A stretch of 64,000 nucleotides of DNA from an uncultured Verrucomicrobiales bacterium (GCA_937928735.1 CALFVF010000011.1:1-64000), one strand, 5' to 3'. Shown: positions 38,821 to 48,174, counted from the stretch's first letter. A program made the numbers and translations. Notes: generated by a model not told the origin, from the letters alone.

Positions 38821-40851
38821 ATGAAGACACTCTCCATCATCCTCCATAAAACCTACTTCTGGCTCTTACTCTTCCTGAGCTCTACCTTCAGCTCTGCAGA
38901 AAATCCACTCTCGATCGCTCGTAACACCAGCTTAGAAATCGACGCTCTTATGCAAGCTGAGTACACGAAACTGGGCATTACGCCACAACCTCTTCTCAAT
39001 GATTCTGCCTTTCTGCGCCGCGCCTATGTGAGTATTCTTGGCCGTATCCCCACAGCAGAGGAGTCAAAAGCATTTCTCAGCGACTCTACAGAGAGTAAAC
39101 GCCACGAGTTGGTTGACTCGCTCATAGATTCTCCAGGTTTTCAACATAACATCTTCTATATGTTTGCTGATATGCTTCGCCTAAAGACCCACCATGAGAG
39201 AGCGGGTGCAAGCTGGCACCTATGGCTCAAGGACGCTGTGGAGCAGAATCTCCCCTACGACAAGATGGTCTATGCCATGCTCAGTGCCGAGGGACATGCA
39301 CGGGATAATCCCGCCGTTGGCTACTACTTGCGTGATCGCAATATGCTCCTCGATAATGTGTCCAACACTGTCCAGATCTTCCTTGGCACCCAGATCGGCT
39401 GCGCACAGTGTCATGATGATCCCTTTGAGGACACCACGCAGTTAGACTACTATCAGCTTGCCGCCTTTAGTGGGCAGACTCGCTACAATCACTCCGATAT
39501 TGCCCAAAAACGTATCCAAAAACTCAATACCCAGCTCCGCGAGAAACAACCCGCAGAAACCACTATTAGCCGTAAAAAAGCACGCAAAAAACAACGCCGA
39601 GCCAGTCCAGAGCTCAAAGAAATCACCCAGCTCTTTCGACAATTTCGCCGCTCAGAAATCACCTCCTCACCAGACAAGAAACTCCGCTTACCCCACGACT
39701 ATCCCTACAATGACGCGAAGCCTAACGATGTCGTAGAACCACACACTCTCTTTGGTAAGATGCCAGATCTTGAGAACTACGAGAACTCAAAGACCGCTTT
39801 TGCCGCATGGGTCACTTCTCGGGAAAACCCCATGTTCACAAAGACCATCGTCAATCGCCTCTGGGCGCAAGTCTTCGGCTATGGTCTAGCAGAACCCCTC
39901 GACGCCTGGACATCCTCCACCAAAGCCTCCCACCCAGAGACTCTCGCCATGCTCCAGAAAGTCATGCATGTCACAGACTTTGATGTGAAAGAAACAATGC
40001 GAGTCATGTACCACACCGCTCTCTTCCAGCGCCAAGTCGCGCCCGAAGAAATCGAACTCGGTAAAGCCCACACCTTCCACGGACCCGTACTCAGACGCCT
40101 TTCTGCCGAAGAGATCTACGATTCTTATTTAACTATCGAGCATGGAAACCTCGATCCTAAGCAAAACACAAACATTACTAAGACCCTAGAGGAACAATCC
40201 AAGTACATCGATTTCGTCCGCCAAGCTCCACTCGAGAAAGTCATGGAAATGTCCAAGAACTACCAAGCCTATGAAGAGCAACGCTACGCCCTACAAAGTA
40301 AGCGTAACAAAATACGCCTTAGCCACGAAAAGGCCAAATCAAGTAACGATCCCGCAGAGATCAAACGCACTCGCGCCCTGTTACAAGCCGTCGCTAAGGA
40401 ATCCAAAGAACTCACCAACCAAAGCACCTACACCAAGGCCGTGATTGCCCTCACCCAGCCCGTCCTGAGAACCCCCTATCCTAAAACCCCACTACGCGCC
40501 TCTGAGCTCCCCGCTCCCTACCGGCCTAATTCTCTACTAAAGCAATTCGGCAGCTCTGACCGCGAGACCCCAGATGCCAGCCACACAAAGGCGAATATCC
40601 CCCAAGTTCTCAGCATCTTTAATGGCCAAGCCATCGAGCGTATCGCAGATAGAAAAGGCCGCCTTTCTCAAATAATCCGCCAAGCTGATTCTCCTAAAGA
40701 TCGCCTCGATACTCTATTTCTTAGCATCTACAGTAGCTATCCGACGGAGAGAGAGCGTACGGATCTGCTACCCCTCATGGACTCACCTCTCGACACCGCC
40801 ACACTTGTGCGCGCTATGCTCACCTCCAAGCGCTTCCTCTTCCTCCAATAA
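38821..40851 (+). CDS. DUF1549/DUF1553 domain protein
   Basis: 676 residues with a Sec signal (about 1-26). The N-terminal DUF1549 part has DSAFLRRAYVSILGRIPT and VQIFLGTQIGCAQCHDDPF, a CxxCH-type motif that could bind haem. A Lys/Arg-rich coiled stretch (about 225-275) sits between. The C-terminal DUF1553 part has SRENPMFTKTIVNRLWAQVFGYGL and FQRQVAPEE. These pairs are abundant in planctomycetes and verrucomicrobia, with proposed but untested roles in degrading sulfated or complex glycans. The gene next to it is the DUF1501 partner. Confidence 0.88.
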   Translation: MKTLSIILHKTYFWLLLFLSSTFSSAENPLSIARNTSLEIDALMQAEYTKLGITPQPLLNDSAFLRRAYVSILGRIPTAEESKAFLSDSTESKRHELVDSLIDSPGFQHNIFYMFADMLRLKTHHERAGASWHLWLKDAVEQNLPYDKMVYAMLSAEGHARDNPAVGYYLRDRNMLLDNVSNTVQIFLGTQIGCAQCHDDPFEDTTQLDYYQLAAFSGQTRYNHSDIAQKRIQKLNTQLREKQPAETTISRKKARKKQRRASPELKEITQLFRQFRRSEITSSPDKKLRLPHDYPYNDAKPNDVVEPHTLFGKMPDLENYENSKTAFAAWVTSRENPMFTKTIVNRLWAQVFGYGLAEPLDAWTSSTKASHPETLAMLQKVMHVTDFDVKETMRVMYHTALFQRQVAPEEIELGKAHTFHGPVLRRLSAEEIYDSYLTIEHGNLDPKQNTNITKTLEEQSKYIDFVRQAPLEKVMEMSKNYQAYEEQRYALQSKRNKIRLSHEKAKSSNDPAEIKRTRALLQAVAKESKELTNQSTYTKAVIALTQPVLRTPYPKTPLRASELPAPYRPNSLLKQFGSSDRETPDASHTKANIPQVLSIFNGQAIERIADRKGRLSQIIRQADSPKDRLDTLFLSIYSSYPTERERTDLLPLMDSPLDTATLVRAMLTSKRFLFLQ

Positions 40852-40894
40852 TCCACCTACCCCAATAACCACCCAACAATCACCCCAAATCATC

Positions 40895-42211
40895 ATGAAA
40901 CACCTCGACTCACTCTCGCGCCGCCACTTTCTGGCCGAAACCGCCAAGTCCTGCTTTGGCCTCACTATCGGTGGCTCTATGGCTAGCATGTTTCAACAAA
41001 GTGCCTCAGCAAATTCTCTCAAACATTCTCTCACTGGCTCAGCTGGAGGAAAGGCCAAGCACGTCATCTATCTGATGATGACTGGAGGGATGTCCCACCT
41101 AGACACCTTCGACCCAAAGCCTGATGCCGCTGCTGATATACGAGGAACCACTAGATCCATCAACGGGAAGACCCCAGGGATCCAGCTTGGCCACTGCCTG
41201 CCTAAGCTCGCCGCCATGTCTGAGGATATTAGTTTGATTCGCAATATGACGAGCACACAGGGCGCCCACAGTCAGGGTCAGTACTTCATGCGCACCGGCT
41301 ACACACCGCGCTCCAGTATCACCCACCCCTCCACAGGAGGCTGGGTGAACCACTTCACCCATGATGCCACCGCCACCCTACCAGGCTTTATCTCGATCCA
41401 CTCTGGAAACGAACACCCCGGCGAAGGTTTCCTCCCTCCCCACCTCAGCCCACTACCAATCACAAGTGCCCAAGAGGGTCTACCGAACACATCGCTCGCG
41501 AGAGGAGTAGAACAAGAACAATTTGAGAAACGCATGCAGATGCGCCAGCTCCTCGATAGCAAATTTGACCAAAGCTTCGCCAAAGGCCAGAGTAGTGTGC
41601 GCGCCTACGATGCTATGTATGATGCTGCTCTCAAGCTCATGAAGAGTGAGGACTTACAAGCCTTTGACCTCAGCCAAGAGACCAAAGCCACCCAGCGCCT
41701 CTATGGTGAATCGAACTTTGGAAAAGGAGCCCTGCTGGCGCGCCGCCTCATCGAACATGGCGTGAAGTTTGTGGATCTAAAGTTAGGCGGCTTTGACTGG
41801 CATGGTGATCTAGAGGAGCAGATGGAGAGTCAGCTCCCCGTGGTGGATGAAGTCATCTCAGGCCTCCTCTATGACCTCAAGCACCGTGGCCTACTTGACT
41901 CCACACTTGTGGTTGTCGCCACAGAATTTGGTAGATCTCCAAAGATCAACCAAAACAGCGGCCGCAATCATTTCCCGAAAGCCTTTAGTACCATGATGGC
42001 CGGTGGTGGTATCAAAGGTGGCTTCGTCTACGGCGAGACAGACCAACACGGGGAAAATATTATTGGTGAGAAAGTCGACGCGACCAATATCAATGCAACC
42101 ATAGGACAGGCCATGGGACTCCCCTACGATAAGGTCATCTACTCCCCATCAAAGCGCCCATTTTCCATGGGAAATCGCCACGGAAAACCGATTCTTGAGC
42201 TCTTTAGCTAA
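40895..42211 (+). CDS. DUF1501 protein with Tat signal
   Basis: 438 residues. The signal has a twin-arginine motif (SRRHFLAETAKS), so the protein is exported folded. The DUF1501 fold, related to alkaline phosphatase/sulfatase, shows KHVIYLMMTGGMSHLDTFDPKP, GQYFMRTGYTPRS, LDSTLVVVATEFGRSPKIN, GRNHFPKAFSTMMAGGGI. It starts 43 bases after the DUF1549/DUF1553 gene. The frame is open further upstream but the Tat start at 40895 is clear. Function unknown. Confidence 0.88.
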   Translation: MKHLDSLSRRHFLAETAKSCFGLTIGGSMASMFQQSASANSLKHSLTGSAGGKAKHVIYLMMTGGMSHLDTFDPKPDAAADIRGTTRSINGKTPGIQLGHCLPKLAAMSEDISLIRNMTSTQGAHSQGQYFMRTGYTPRSSITHPSTGGWVNHFTHDATATLPGFISIHSGNEHPGEGFLPPHLSPLPITSAQEGLPNTSLARGVEQEQFEKRMQMRQLLDSKFDQSFAKGQSSVRAYDAMYDAALKLMKSEDLQAFDLSQETKATQRLYGESNFGKGALLARRLIEHGVKFVDLKLGGFDWHGDLEEQMESQLPVVDEVISGLLYDLKHRGLLDSTLVVVATEFGRSPKINQNSGRNHFPKAFSTMMAGGGIKGGFVYGETDQHGENIIGEKVDATNINATIGQAMGLPYDKVIYSPSKRPFSMGNRHGKPILELFS

Positions 42212-42236
42212 AACGTATCTCCGGTAACAGTTACAA

Positions 42237-42279
42237 GAACCACCCTCTTCTCCCACTTTCCTCCCCATGAGGGTGGTTC
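42237..42279. terminator. Perfect 11-bp inverted repeat between convergent genes
   Basis: GAACCACCCTC (42237-42247) pairs with GAGGGTGGTTC (42269-42279), loop of 21 bases. It lies between the DUF1501 gene and the end of the rhomboid gene, whose stop it overlaps. Likely a two-way transcription end, though no T run follows. Confidence 0.55.
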
Positions 42280-43090
42280 ACTCTCCCTCTCTAGCCTCAC
42301 GCTTCGCACGAGCGCGCGCCAGATCAGCTTTTGTCAGAGTTTTTCCAAGGAAACGCCGCCCCATCCAGAGCCCAGCGAGTGCCCCACCAAGGTGGCAGGC
42401 GTGACTGACAACTTGGTTGTTTTCTGCCCCACCCGAAGCTTGATTAGCTGTCGCTTGACCGGCGAACTCCGAACCAGCTACGCCACCAAATGGTGGTAAC
42501 TTGAGCTGATACCACAGTAACCAGATTAGACTGATAAAAATCCCATAGCGTAGTGCTTTCCCACGAATCGGTGTCGGCCATAGACGAGCTTCTGGAGAGA
42601 GAATGGTCAGACAAATCCACAGTGCCAAGACCCCGCCAGACATACCCACCAGCCAGATCTCCTGCTGACCCTTCCCCACCAGATACCAGTCCGCCATAAG
42701 GTGGCACAGCCCACCCGCAAATACCCCAAGTGCAAATGTCTTTAGCGATTCTAGACCACCCACATAACGAAACATCCTTCCCCCAAATAACCACAACCCC
42801 CAGGTATTGAGCCCAAGGTGGAACCAACCTGCATGCACCAGTGCATAGCTCAGCAGAGTCCAAACCTCACCGCCTAATACCCCTTCTCGGTGGCAACTCA
42901 GTGGCCACTGCAATACCATGGCCTCTACACCTCCCGAGTAGCTCGCCCAAATCTGAATCCCTATCATGAGAAACAGCACGAGAGTCAACCAGTCCATTCC
43001 TGGACTATGGCAGTTTCTGGCCCATGCCATGCCCCTCTCTGCGTATGATTTCACAAGTGTCCTATAGCACAGTAACGCAATAGCCACCAC
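42278..43090 (-). CDS. Rhomboid-family intramembrane serine protease
   Basis: Six-helix membrane protease, 270 residues. The catalytic Ser is S151 in GMSGG; the partner is H233 in SHACHLGGALAG; HLGLN at 91-95 is the helix-2 HxxxN motif that forms the oxyanion site. All key residues are present, so it is probably active. GTG 43090 is the longest start; ATG 43030 is possible. It faces the DUF1501 gene; no substrate is evident. Confidence 0.88.
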   Translation of the reverse strand: MVAIALLCYRTLVKSYAERGMAWARNCHSPGMDWLTLVLFLMIGIQIWASYSGGVEAMVLQWPLSCHREGVLGGEVWTLLSYALVHAGWFHLGLNTWGLWLFGGRMFRYVGGLESLKTFALGVFAGGLCHLMADWYLVGKGQQEIWLVGMSGGVLALWICLTILSPEARLWPTPIRGKALRYGIFISLIWLLWYQLKLPPFGGVAGSEFAGQATANQASGGAENNQVVSHACHLGGALAGLWMGRRFLGKTLTKADLARARAKREAREGE

Positions 43091-43167
43091 CCTAGAGAAT
43101 CCATCCGTAAGATTTATCGTCTACCGAATGACTGGACAAGGCCTCTTCACTGAAGATAGTTAGCGCT

Positions 43168-43497
43168 ATGGATCTTAACGAATTGGTTCAGAACTGTGCG
43201 GAATGGCTACGCATGCACCTCTATGAAATCACACTCTCATGGGTTGCTGCGACTCTTGTCATCTATGGCAGAGAGATATTTACCCTACTGCGCGATCTCA
43301 TCAAAAAGTGGAATATCATACTGCGCGTCCTCGTCTTTATCCTCTTCTGCGCCTTTGGCTACGGCTGGCTCACCTTCCAGATCGCTCAGTTCATCGAGGC
43401 CCAGCTTGCTCACGCGGCAGACCTAAATCTCGTGGTATTCACCCTAGTCGGCTTTATCGTCATCGGGGTACTCGCTGAGCGCAAAAAACAAATTTAA
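43168..43497 (+). CDS. DUF3392-like small membrane protein
   Basis: 109 residues with three hydrophobic segments (HLYEITLSWVAATLVIYG, IILRVLVFILFCAFGYGWLTF, LVVFTLVGFIVIGVLAE). The start, the spacing of helices and the C-terminal AERKKQ ending resemble DUF3392 proteins of proteobacteria, whose role is unknown. It ends 9 bases before xseA, so it is probably in the same transcript. Confidence 0.65.
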   Translation: MDLNELVQNCAEWLRMHLYEITLSWVAATLVIYGREIFTLLRDLIKKWNIILRVLVFILFCAFGYGWLTFQIAQFIEAQLAHAADLNLVVFTLVGFIVIGVLAERKKQI

Positions 43498-43506
43498 TCC
43501 TCATCC

Positions 43507-44874
43507 ATGAGCAAAGACTCCACCATCAGTGTCACACGCCTCGTACGGCGAATGCGCAATCTCCTCGAAATCGAGCTAGGTGAAGTCTGGGTTGAGGGCG
43601 AAATCTCGAATTTACGGCGCCAGTCCAGCGGGCATTGCTACTTCACGCTCAAGGACAATGGCGGCCAAATCAGCTGTGTACTCTTCCGTGGACAGGCCAA
43701 GTCCGTACAAGCTGAGCTCAAAGACGGCCTCCAGGTGCGCGTCTACGGCGAGGTCTCACTCTATGAAGCCAGAGGCAGTGTCCAGCTCATCATCCGCAAG
43801 GTCGAAGAAGACGGCCAAGGTGCACTCCAAGCCAAATTTGAGGCGCTTAAGAACAAACTCCAAAAAGAAGGTCTCTTTGAACAACACCAAAAGCAAGCCC
43901 TACCCACTCACCCACTCAGCGTAGGACTCATCACCTCAGCGACAAGTGCCGCACTTCAGGATATGCTCCATATCCTCGGCCGCCGCGCCCCCTGGATACA
44001 GCCCTACCTCTACAACGTCCCCGTACAGGGAAAAGGAGCCGAGCGAGATATTGTCAAAGCTCTAGAAGCATGGTCAGCACCCGAGAAACACCAGCTCCCC
44101 CCAGTGGATGTCATTATTGTCGGCCGCGGTGGGGGCTCACTCGAAGATCTCTGGAACTTTAATGAAGAAGTTCTCGCCCGCGCCATCGCTGCCTGCCCGA
44201 TCCCTATAGTCTCCGCTGTGGGGCATGAAATCGACTTCACTATAGCGGACTTTGTCGCAGACATGCGCGCCCCCACCCCAAGTGCTGCCGTAGAACTCAT
44301 CTCAGCGGACAAAGAAGAACTCCTCAAGCGCCTACAGACAAACAAACAAGCCCTCCAGCGCTGCCTCCACAACCGCATTGAAAACCTAGAGCTCAGACTA
44401 AGACAAGGCAAACGCAGCATTCTCAACCAAACGCACGAGCGGCTACTCAGAGAACCCCTCATGCGACTCGAGCAAAACCATAGCGCACTAGTCGAGAGCC
44501 TGCAGACAGCTCTCAAGAGCAAGCAGGAAGCCATACAGACACTCAGCCTACGTCTGCAGCCACTTCACCCAGAACAGCTCGTAGCGCGCCAGCAAGAGCA
44601 GCTTAAAGAAAAGACACAGAGACTACAGCGTGCCCATCAGCAGCAACTGACCGACCTAGAAACAAGACTCAGCCACTATAGTGGTCTACTAAGAACTCTC
44701 GGCCCAGAGTCCACCTTCCAGCGCGGCTTCTCAATCACTCTGAATCAAGACGGAAAAGTCATCCAGAGCCCAGACTCACTCACCACCGGTGACACCATCC
44801 ACACCCACTTCCAGCAAGGACACCTCGTTTCCCGTGTTGAGGAAGTGAAGAAAGGCGGAAAGAATCAAACTTAA
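43507..44874 (+). CDS. xseA: Exodeoxyribonuclease VII large subunit
   Basis: Cuts single-stranded DNA into short oligonucleotides. The N-terminal OB-fold (GEVWVEGEISNLRRQSSGHCYFTLKD) is followed by the catalytic core (VGLITSATSAALQDMLHIL, IIVGRGGGSLEDLWNFNEE, PIVSAVGHEIDFTIADFVADMRAPTPSAA), a coiled coil (about 270-400) and a C-terminal segment ending in VEEVKKGGKNQT. 455 residues, normal. No xseB follows. Its last 120 bases recur, diverged, at 46837-46960. Confidence 0.95.
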   Translation: MSKDSTISVTRLVRRMRNLLEIELGEVWVEGEISNLRRQSSGHCYFTLKDNGGQISCVLFRGQAKSVQAELKDGLQVRVYGEVSLYEARGSVQLIIRKVEEDGQGALQAKFEALKNKLQKEGLFEQHQKQALPTHPLSVGLITSATSAALQDMLHILGRRAPWIQPYLYNVPVQGKGAERDIVKALEAWSAPEKHQLPPVDVIIVGRGGGSLEDLWNFNEEVLARAIAACPIPIVSAVGHEIDFTIADFVADMRAPTPSAAVELISADKEELLKRLQTNKQALQRCLHNRIENLELRLRQGKRSILNQTHERLLREPLMRLEQNHSALVESLQTALKSKQEAIQTLSLRLQPLHPEQLVARQQEQLKEKTQRLQRAHQQQLTDLETRLSHYSGLLRTLGPESTFQRGFSITLNQDGKVIQSPDSLTTGDTIHTHFQQGHLVSRVEEVKKGGKNQT

Positions 44875-44961
44875 TCGTTTAGTTCGCCCACTCATAACAT
44901 TGTTTGAACCCTGATTCACAGACAATACAAGGTACCTCGACTGACCTCATTTTTGAAAAAA

Positions 44962-45128
44962 TCTAAAGGACACCTCCGACAACTGCTTTCGATAAAAAAT
45001 GCCTTCAGATTGTTTCCGATCAAGACAGACACAATCTCTCCTACATAAATTCATAAGAATTGTGGGCATTACAGAGATAAAGAAAGCTGGCGGTATTTTC
45101 GGAAATGAGGTTACCGTAAGTACCCTAC
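44962..45128. repeat. Dispersed palindromic repeat, copy C
   Basis: Copy C begins about 90 bases after xseA. It shares TAAAGGACACCTCCG at its left end, AAAAATGCCTTCAG at about 44995-45008, TTTCCGATCAAGAC, the centre AATTCATAAGAATT (45048-45061) and GCGGTATTTTCGG at about 45090-45102, with right-end complement to the left end. It is intergenic like the other copies. Confidence 0.8.
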
Positions 45129-45156
45129 ACAATGCAGAACGTCCTCTGAGATGATA

Positions 45157-45480
45157 TTATCCCTGTGACTCTTCGATCTCATCATACAGATCTATGACTT
45201 TATTCTGCGAAGCTTTACCTTCCTTAAGTTTTCTCAATGTATTAGGAGGAACATTCCATTGCTCACCAGCCTCAGTGATAATGCCCACTGTTTTTCTGTT
45301 CAATTTGAGAATGGTTGCCCGCTGCAGCCCTTGATCAGGTATGTCGATACTTACCTTCTCTCCTGGATTAAACTGCATCATATTTTCGTGCCGTTTCACG
45401 TCTCTTAAGAAATTAATTTGAGCGACCACTTTCTTATTTAGCTCAAGTAGCTCTTCATAGGTTAAACTCGATACATCCAT
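45157..45480 (-). CDS. Hypothetical protein with helical start and SH3-like barrel
   Basis: 107 residues. Residues 1-32 are a helix (YEELLELNKKVVAQINFLRDV), reminiscent of oligomerising helices. Residues about 36-88 look like a small beta barrel (NPGEKVSIDIPDQGLQRATILKLNRKTVGII, then WNVPPNTLRKL), a pattern seen in several nucleic-acid-linked families. Possibly a DNA- or RNA-binding protein, but no named family fits. It is in the accessory block next to xseA. Confidence 0.55.
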   Translation of the reverse strand: MDVSSLTYEELLELNKKVVAQINFLRDVKRHENMMQFNPGEKVSIDIPDQGLQRATILKLNRKTVGIITEAGEQWNVPPNTLRKLKEGKASQNKVIDLYDEIEESQG

Positions 45481-45629
45481 ATTTCACACAGTTTAGTAGC
45501 TATAATATGTAAGGATGAAAAGAATTTTGAGTTTATTTTGATTCCACAAAACAGTTCGCTTCCATAAGCATCTGAAAACTCCACCAGCTAGAGCTTGACC
45601 TAGAGTATTCAACTTTTCACCTTTTGGGT

Positions 45630-46784
45630 ATGGGGAAAAAGAAAAAAGGCAATTCGAGAAAGGAACCAGAGAACTTAATTCCATTTGAACAGGAAAAGGA
45701 AAAGTTCTTGGGTATGATTGGGAACGTCCTCTCAGATAAGGACTTCTCCTCTGCAGAGGAAGCGACCCAATTTCTGAACGAAGCTTTCACAGGGCGATCC
45801 ATGTCTGACTCTCTCGCTGAGTGGGACACACGACCACCGAGCCTTCTCGATGAAGCCCATGACGTTCTTGATAGAATTGATCCTGACGCTCCTTTAACGT
45901 CTCAGCGTCGCTACGCCAAGAAAGCACTCGATATCACCCCAGATTGCATGGAGGCCTGGGAAACGCTGGCCTGGAGTTACGAATCTCCCAAAAAGATCGA
46001 GGAAGCCCACCTCAAGGGCATCGCACATGGTCGAGAGCTCCATGCCGATCTGATTGCAGAGATCGATGAGCAGCACGGGTTGTGGGGCTATGTCGAGGCA
46101 AGACCATTCATGAGATTGTTTGAGAGTCTAGCCGATTTTTATTCCCAAGACGGTCTTGCTGAAAAAGTCCTAGACGTTCACGAGCAGATGCTAGCACTTA
46201 ATCCCGGTGACAATCAGGGGATTCGAGGACCGCTTCTTAACGGCTACATCAAGCTCGACCGACTGGATGAAGCTCAACGGCTCGTCGAGCAATTCCCAGA
46301 CGATATGGATCTAGGTATTGTCTACGGTCGAGTTTTACTCGAACTCGTCAAGACTTTGGACACTGATTACGATTTTGAAACTATACTAAAAAAAGATCAC
46401 AACGGACGTCTAGCACCATCCACATTCGACAATCAAGTCTTCACAAAAGCCAAAACACTCATGCGTGAGGCCATCAAGCTCAATCCATACGTCCCACTTC
46501 TTATCGAGCACCCAACATCCATGTATCTCGAATCCCCACCATACTATCAGATGGGGTCACCCGACGAAGCTATGAATTTTATCAAACATTATGGGATCGA
46601 CTGGTTTGGCTCAATAATTGGATGGGTGTTTATGGGAGCTTTCAGCGCCCAGGCCAAGGCTCGTATCAATAAGGATAAAACCGCTATGAGAAACTCCTAC
46701 AAGGATTTATTAAGCTACCTTGACGGCATAGACGAGACACCTTGGCAGAGTGTTCTCATAGAGGAGATGGATAAGTTTCGCTAG
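45630..46784 (+). CDS. TPR-type protein with ST7-like C-terminal segment
   Basis: About 384 residues from ATG 45630. The N-terminus is very basic (MGKKKKGNSRK). The middle holds tetratricopeptide-like helices (CMEAWETLAWSYESPKKIEEA, KVLDVHEQMLALNPGDNQG, DEAQRLVEQFPDD). The segment LMREAIKLNPYVP, then YYQMGSPDEAMNFI, resembles a conserved piece of bacterial TPR proteins and eukaryotic ST7. The role is unknown; probably protein-protein interaction. A strong GGAGGT lies just past its stop with no gene behind it. Confidence 0.6.
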   Translation: MGKKKKGNSRKEPENLIPFEQEKEKFLGMIGNVLSDKDFSSAEEATQFLNEAFTGRSMSDSLAEWDTRPPSLLDEAHDVLDRIDPDAPLTSQRRYAKKALDITPDCMEAWETLAWSYESPKKIEEAHLKGIAHGRELHADLIAEIDEQHGLWGYVEARPFMRLFESLADFYSQDGLAEKVLDVHEQMLALNPGDNQGIRGPLLNGYIKLDRLDEAQRLVEQFPDDMDLGIVYGRVLLELVKTLDTDYDFETILKKDHNGRLAPSTFDNQVFTKAKTLMREAIKLNPYVPLLIEHPTSMYLESPPYYQMGSPDEAMNFIKHYGIDWFGSIIGWVFMGAFSAQAKARINKDKTAMRNSYKDLLSYLDGIDETPWQSVLIEEMDKFR

Positions 46785-46836
46785 GAGGTAAGAACTGCAT
46801 TGGTTCTCAGATAGTGGGCCAATGGAGCGCTCCTTT

Positions 46837-46960
46837 TTCAAGATGGTAAAGTCATCGAGAGGTCCACACTCGCTCACCACCGGTGACACCATCCACACCC
46901 ACTTCCAGCAAGGGCGCCTCGTTTCCCGTGTTGAGGAGGTGAAGGAAGAGAACGAGTAAA
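46837..46960 (+). pseudogene. Displaced copy of the xseA 3' end
   Basis: These bases match xseA 44744-44874 at roughly 85 percent by eye, including a 43-base identical run from CTCACCACCGGTGACACC onward. One extra base breaks the frame near 46865. It ends in its own in-frame stop (VEEVKEENE) instead of the present xseA ending. There is no upstream part of xseA here, so it is a fragment. It marks the far edge of a roughly 2-kb insert after xseA. Confidence 0.85.
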
Positions 46961-47034
46961 GTATTTCCCGTGCTTTACATTAAGGACTTCATGCCGATCT
47001 AAACTACACGAAATATCGTGCCGATTACCGATAT

Positions 47035-47433
47035 TTATACAGATTTAAATTCGCAAGAATTTGCAACTACCCAACCATCTAACCCATATGAAGACGAGAT
47101 TTCAAACATCTTGTACCCTCCTTGACTGAGATCCTCAATCATCTCATCAATAGAATCTTTCCAAAACGAAGGCCACCCCGCTATTTTATGCCCTTCATTG
47201 ATGAGGTCACGATCACGAATCAAAATAGATTGAGTCTCAACTTCTTGAACATCAAAGATGATCGAAGGTAAAATCGAATTTCGAAAGTAGTGATCAAGAA
47301 CTCCTCCAAAAATAACATCAGTTTCCTCAGCAGGTTCTTCTCCATACGCATATTCAGTATGGAGAATGATTTGTTTTAAAACTCCGTCTACTTCATATGA
47401 GATGATATGATTGTCATGAATGGATAGGCTCAT
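47035..47433 (-). CDS. Hypothetical protein, immunity-protein-like
   Basis: 132 residues, cytosolic by appearance. ISYEVDGVLKQIILHTEYAY, TDVIFGGVLDHYF, ILPSIIFDVQEVE and KMFEISSSYGLDGWVVANS form an alternating beta/alpha pattern I associate with uncharacterised families often found as small orphan or immunity-like genes. No toxin gene is adjacent. Start ATG 47433. Confidence 0.55.
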   Translation of the reverse strand: MSLSIHDNHIISYEVDGVLKQIILHTEYAYGEEPAEETDVIFGGVLDHYFRNSILPSIIFDVQEVETQSILIRDRDLINEGHKIAGWPSFWKDSIDEMIEDLSQGGYKMFEISSSYGLDGWVVANSCEFKSV

Positions 47434-47448
47434 TCTTATAAAATAACT

Positions 47449-48144
47449 CTACCGCTTGAAGTGTGGCACGACAGAGGATGAAAGGCGTTTAGAATGGAGC
47501 TGACCAACGTCCTTATTCGCCCTCGCCACCACTGAGCTATTGGATCCGTTTTGGTATTGTGTTATTATCTTTTTAAGTCGCTTACTCACAGTGTCTCGAG
47601 CGCCCTGCAAAAGAAATTTCTTAGGGATCTTCATAAGAAACGATCGCCACTTGTAGTCGCTACGATCTCGATTTGATGACATGATATAGTCTCTCAGTTC
47701 AATTGCGGTTTCTAGGTTGAATGCCCAAAGCAAGTCCCTCTTGAATTCGATTTGAAAGTACGCGTTGTGGGGCCACTGAAGTTCGTATCGACGATGAAGA
47801 CAGCAACTCGGACAAGTGATTGAACCAGAGTCCAACCCCGAACCTCGATAAAGGAATTTAGAATGCGCCCAATCTAACCGATCGTATCCTTCGGGAAGCT
47901 CTCTGATCGTGTCTACTGTCCGGCCATGCAACCCGGCGTAATAAACTGCCGCATGCCAACTGTGGCCACAACTATCCTTGCAGAGGAGATAGTCGAATTG
48001 ATCATTCTCTTGAAAGAACAAAATATCCTTCTTCTCACGAATCCGAACGATTTCAGCGAACTCGAAGAATGCTAGTTCACCACACAAGGGACACCGAACA
48101 TCTAAAGTGTGAGGCATCGGGTTCCACTCGTAGGGCAGTGTCAT
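47449..48144 (-). CDS. Hypothetical zinc-ribbon protein
   Basis: 231 residues. Cys pairs CPLC (about 18-21), CKDSCGH (about 50-56) and CPSCC (about 109-113) suggest one or two zinc ribbons. WHAAVYYAGLHGRTVDTI lies between them. The C-terminal half is basic and helical (KRDLLWAFNLETAIELRDYI, then KWRSFLMKIPKKFLL). It ends in a low-complexity Ser-rich tail. No family named. It may pair with the 132-residue gene, whose start is 15 bases after this stop. Confidence 0.55.
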   Translation of the reverse strand: MTLPYEWNPMPHTLDVRCPLCGELAFFEFAEIVRIREKKDILFFQENDQFDYLLCKDSCGHSWHAAVYYAGLHGRTVDTIRELPEGYDRLDWAHSKFLYRGSGLDSGSITCPSCCLHRRYELQWPHNAYFQIEFKRDLLWAFNLETAIELRDYIMSSNRDRSDYKWRSFLMKIPKKFLLQGARDTVSKRLKKIITQYQNGSNSSVVARANKDVGQLHSKRLSSSVVPHFKR

Positions 48145-48174
48145 AGCGCATATTTTCTATGCCAGCCTACACCT

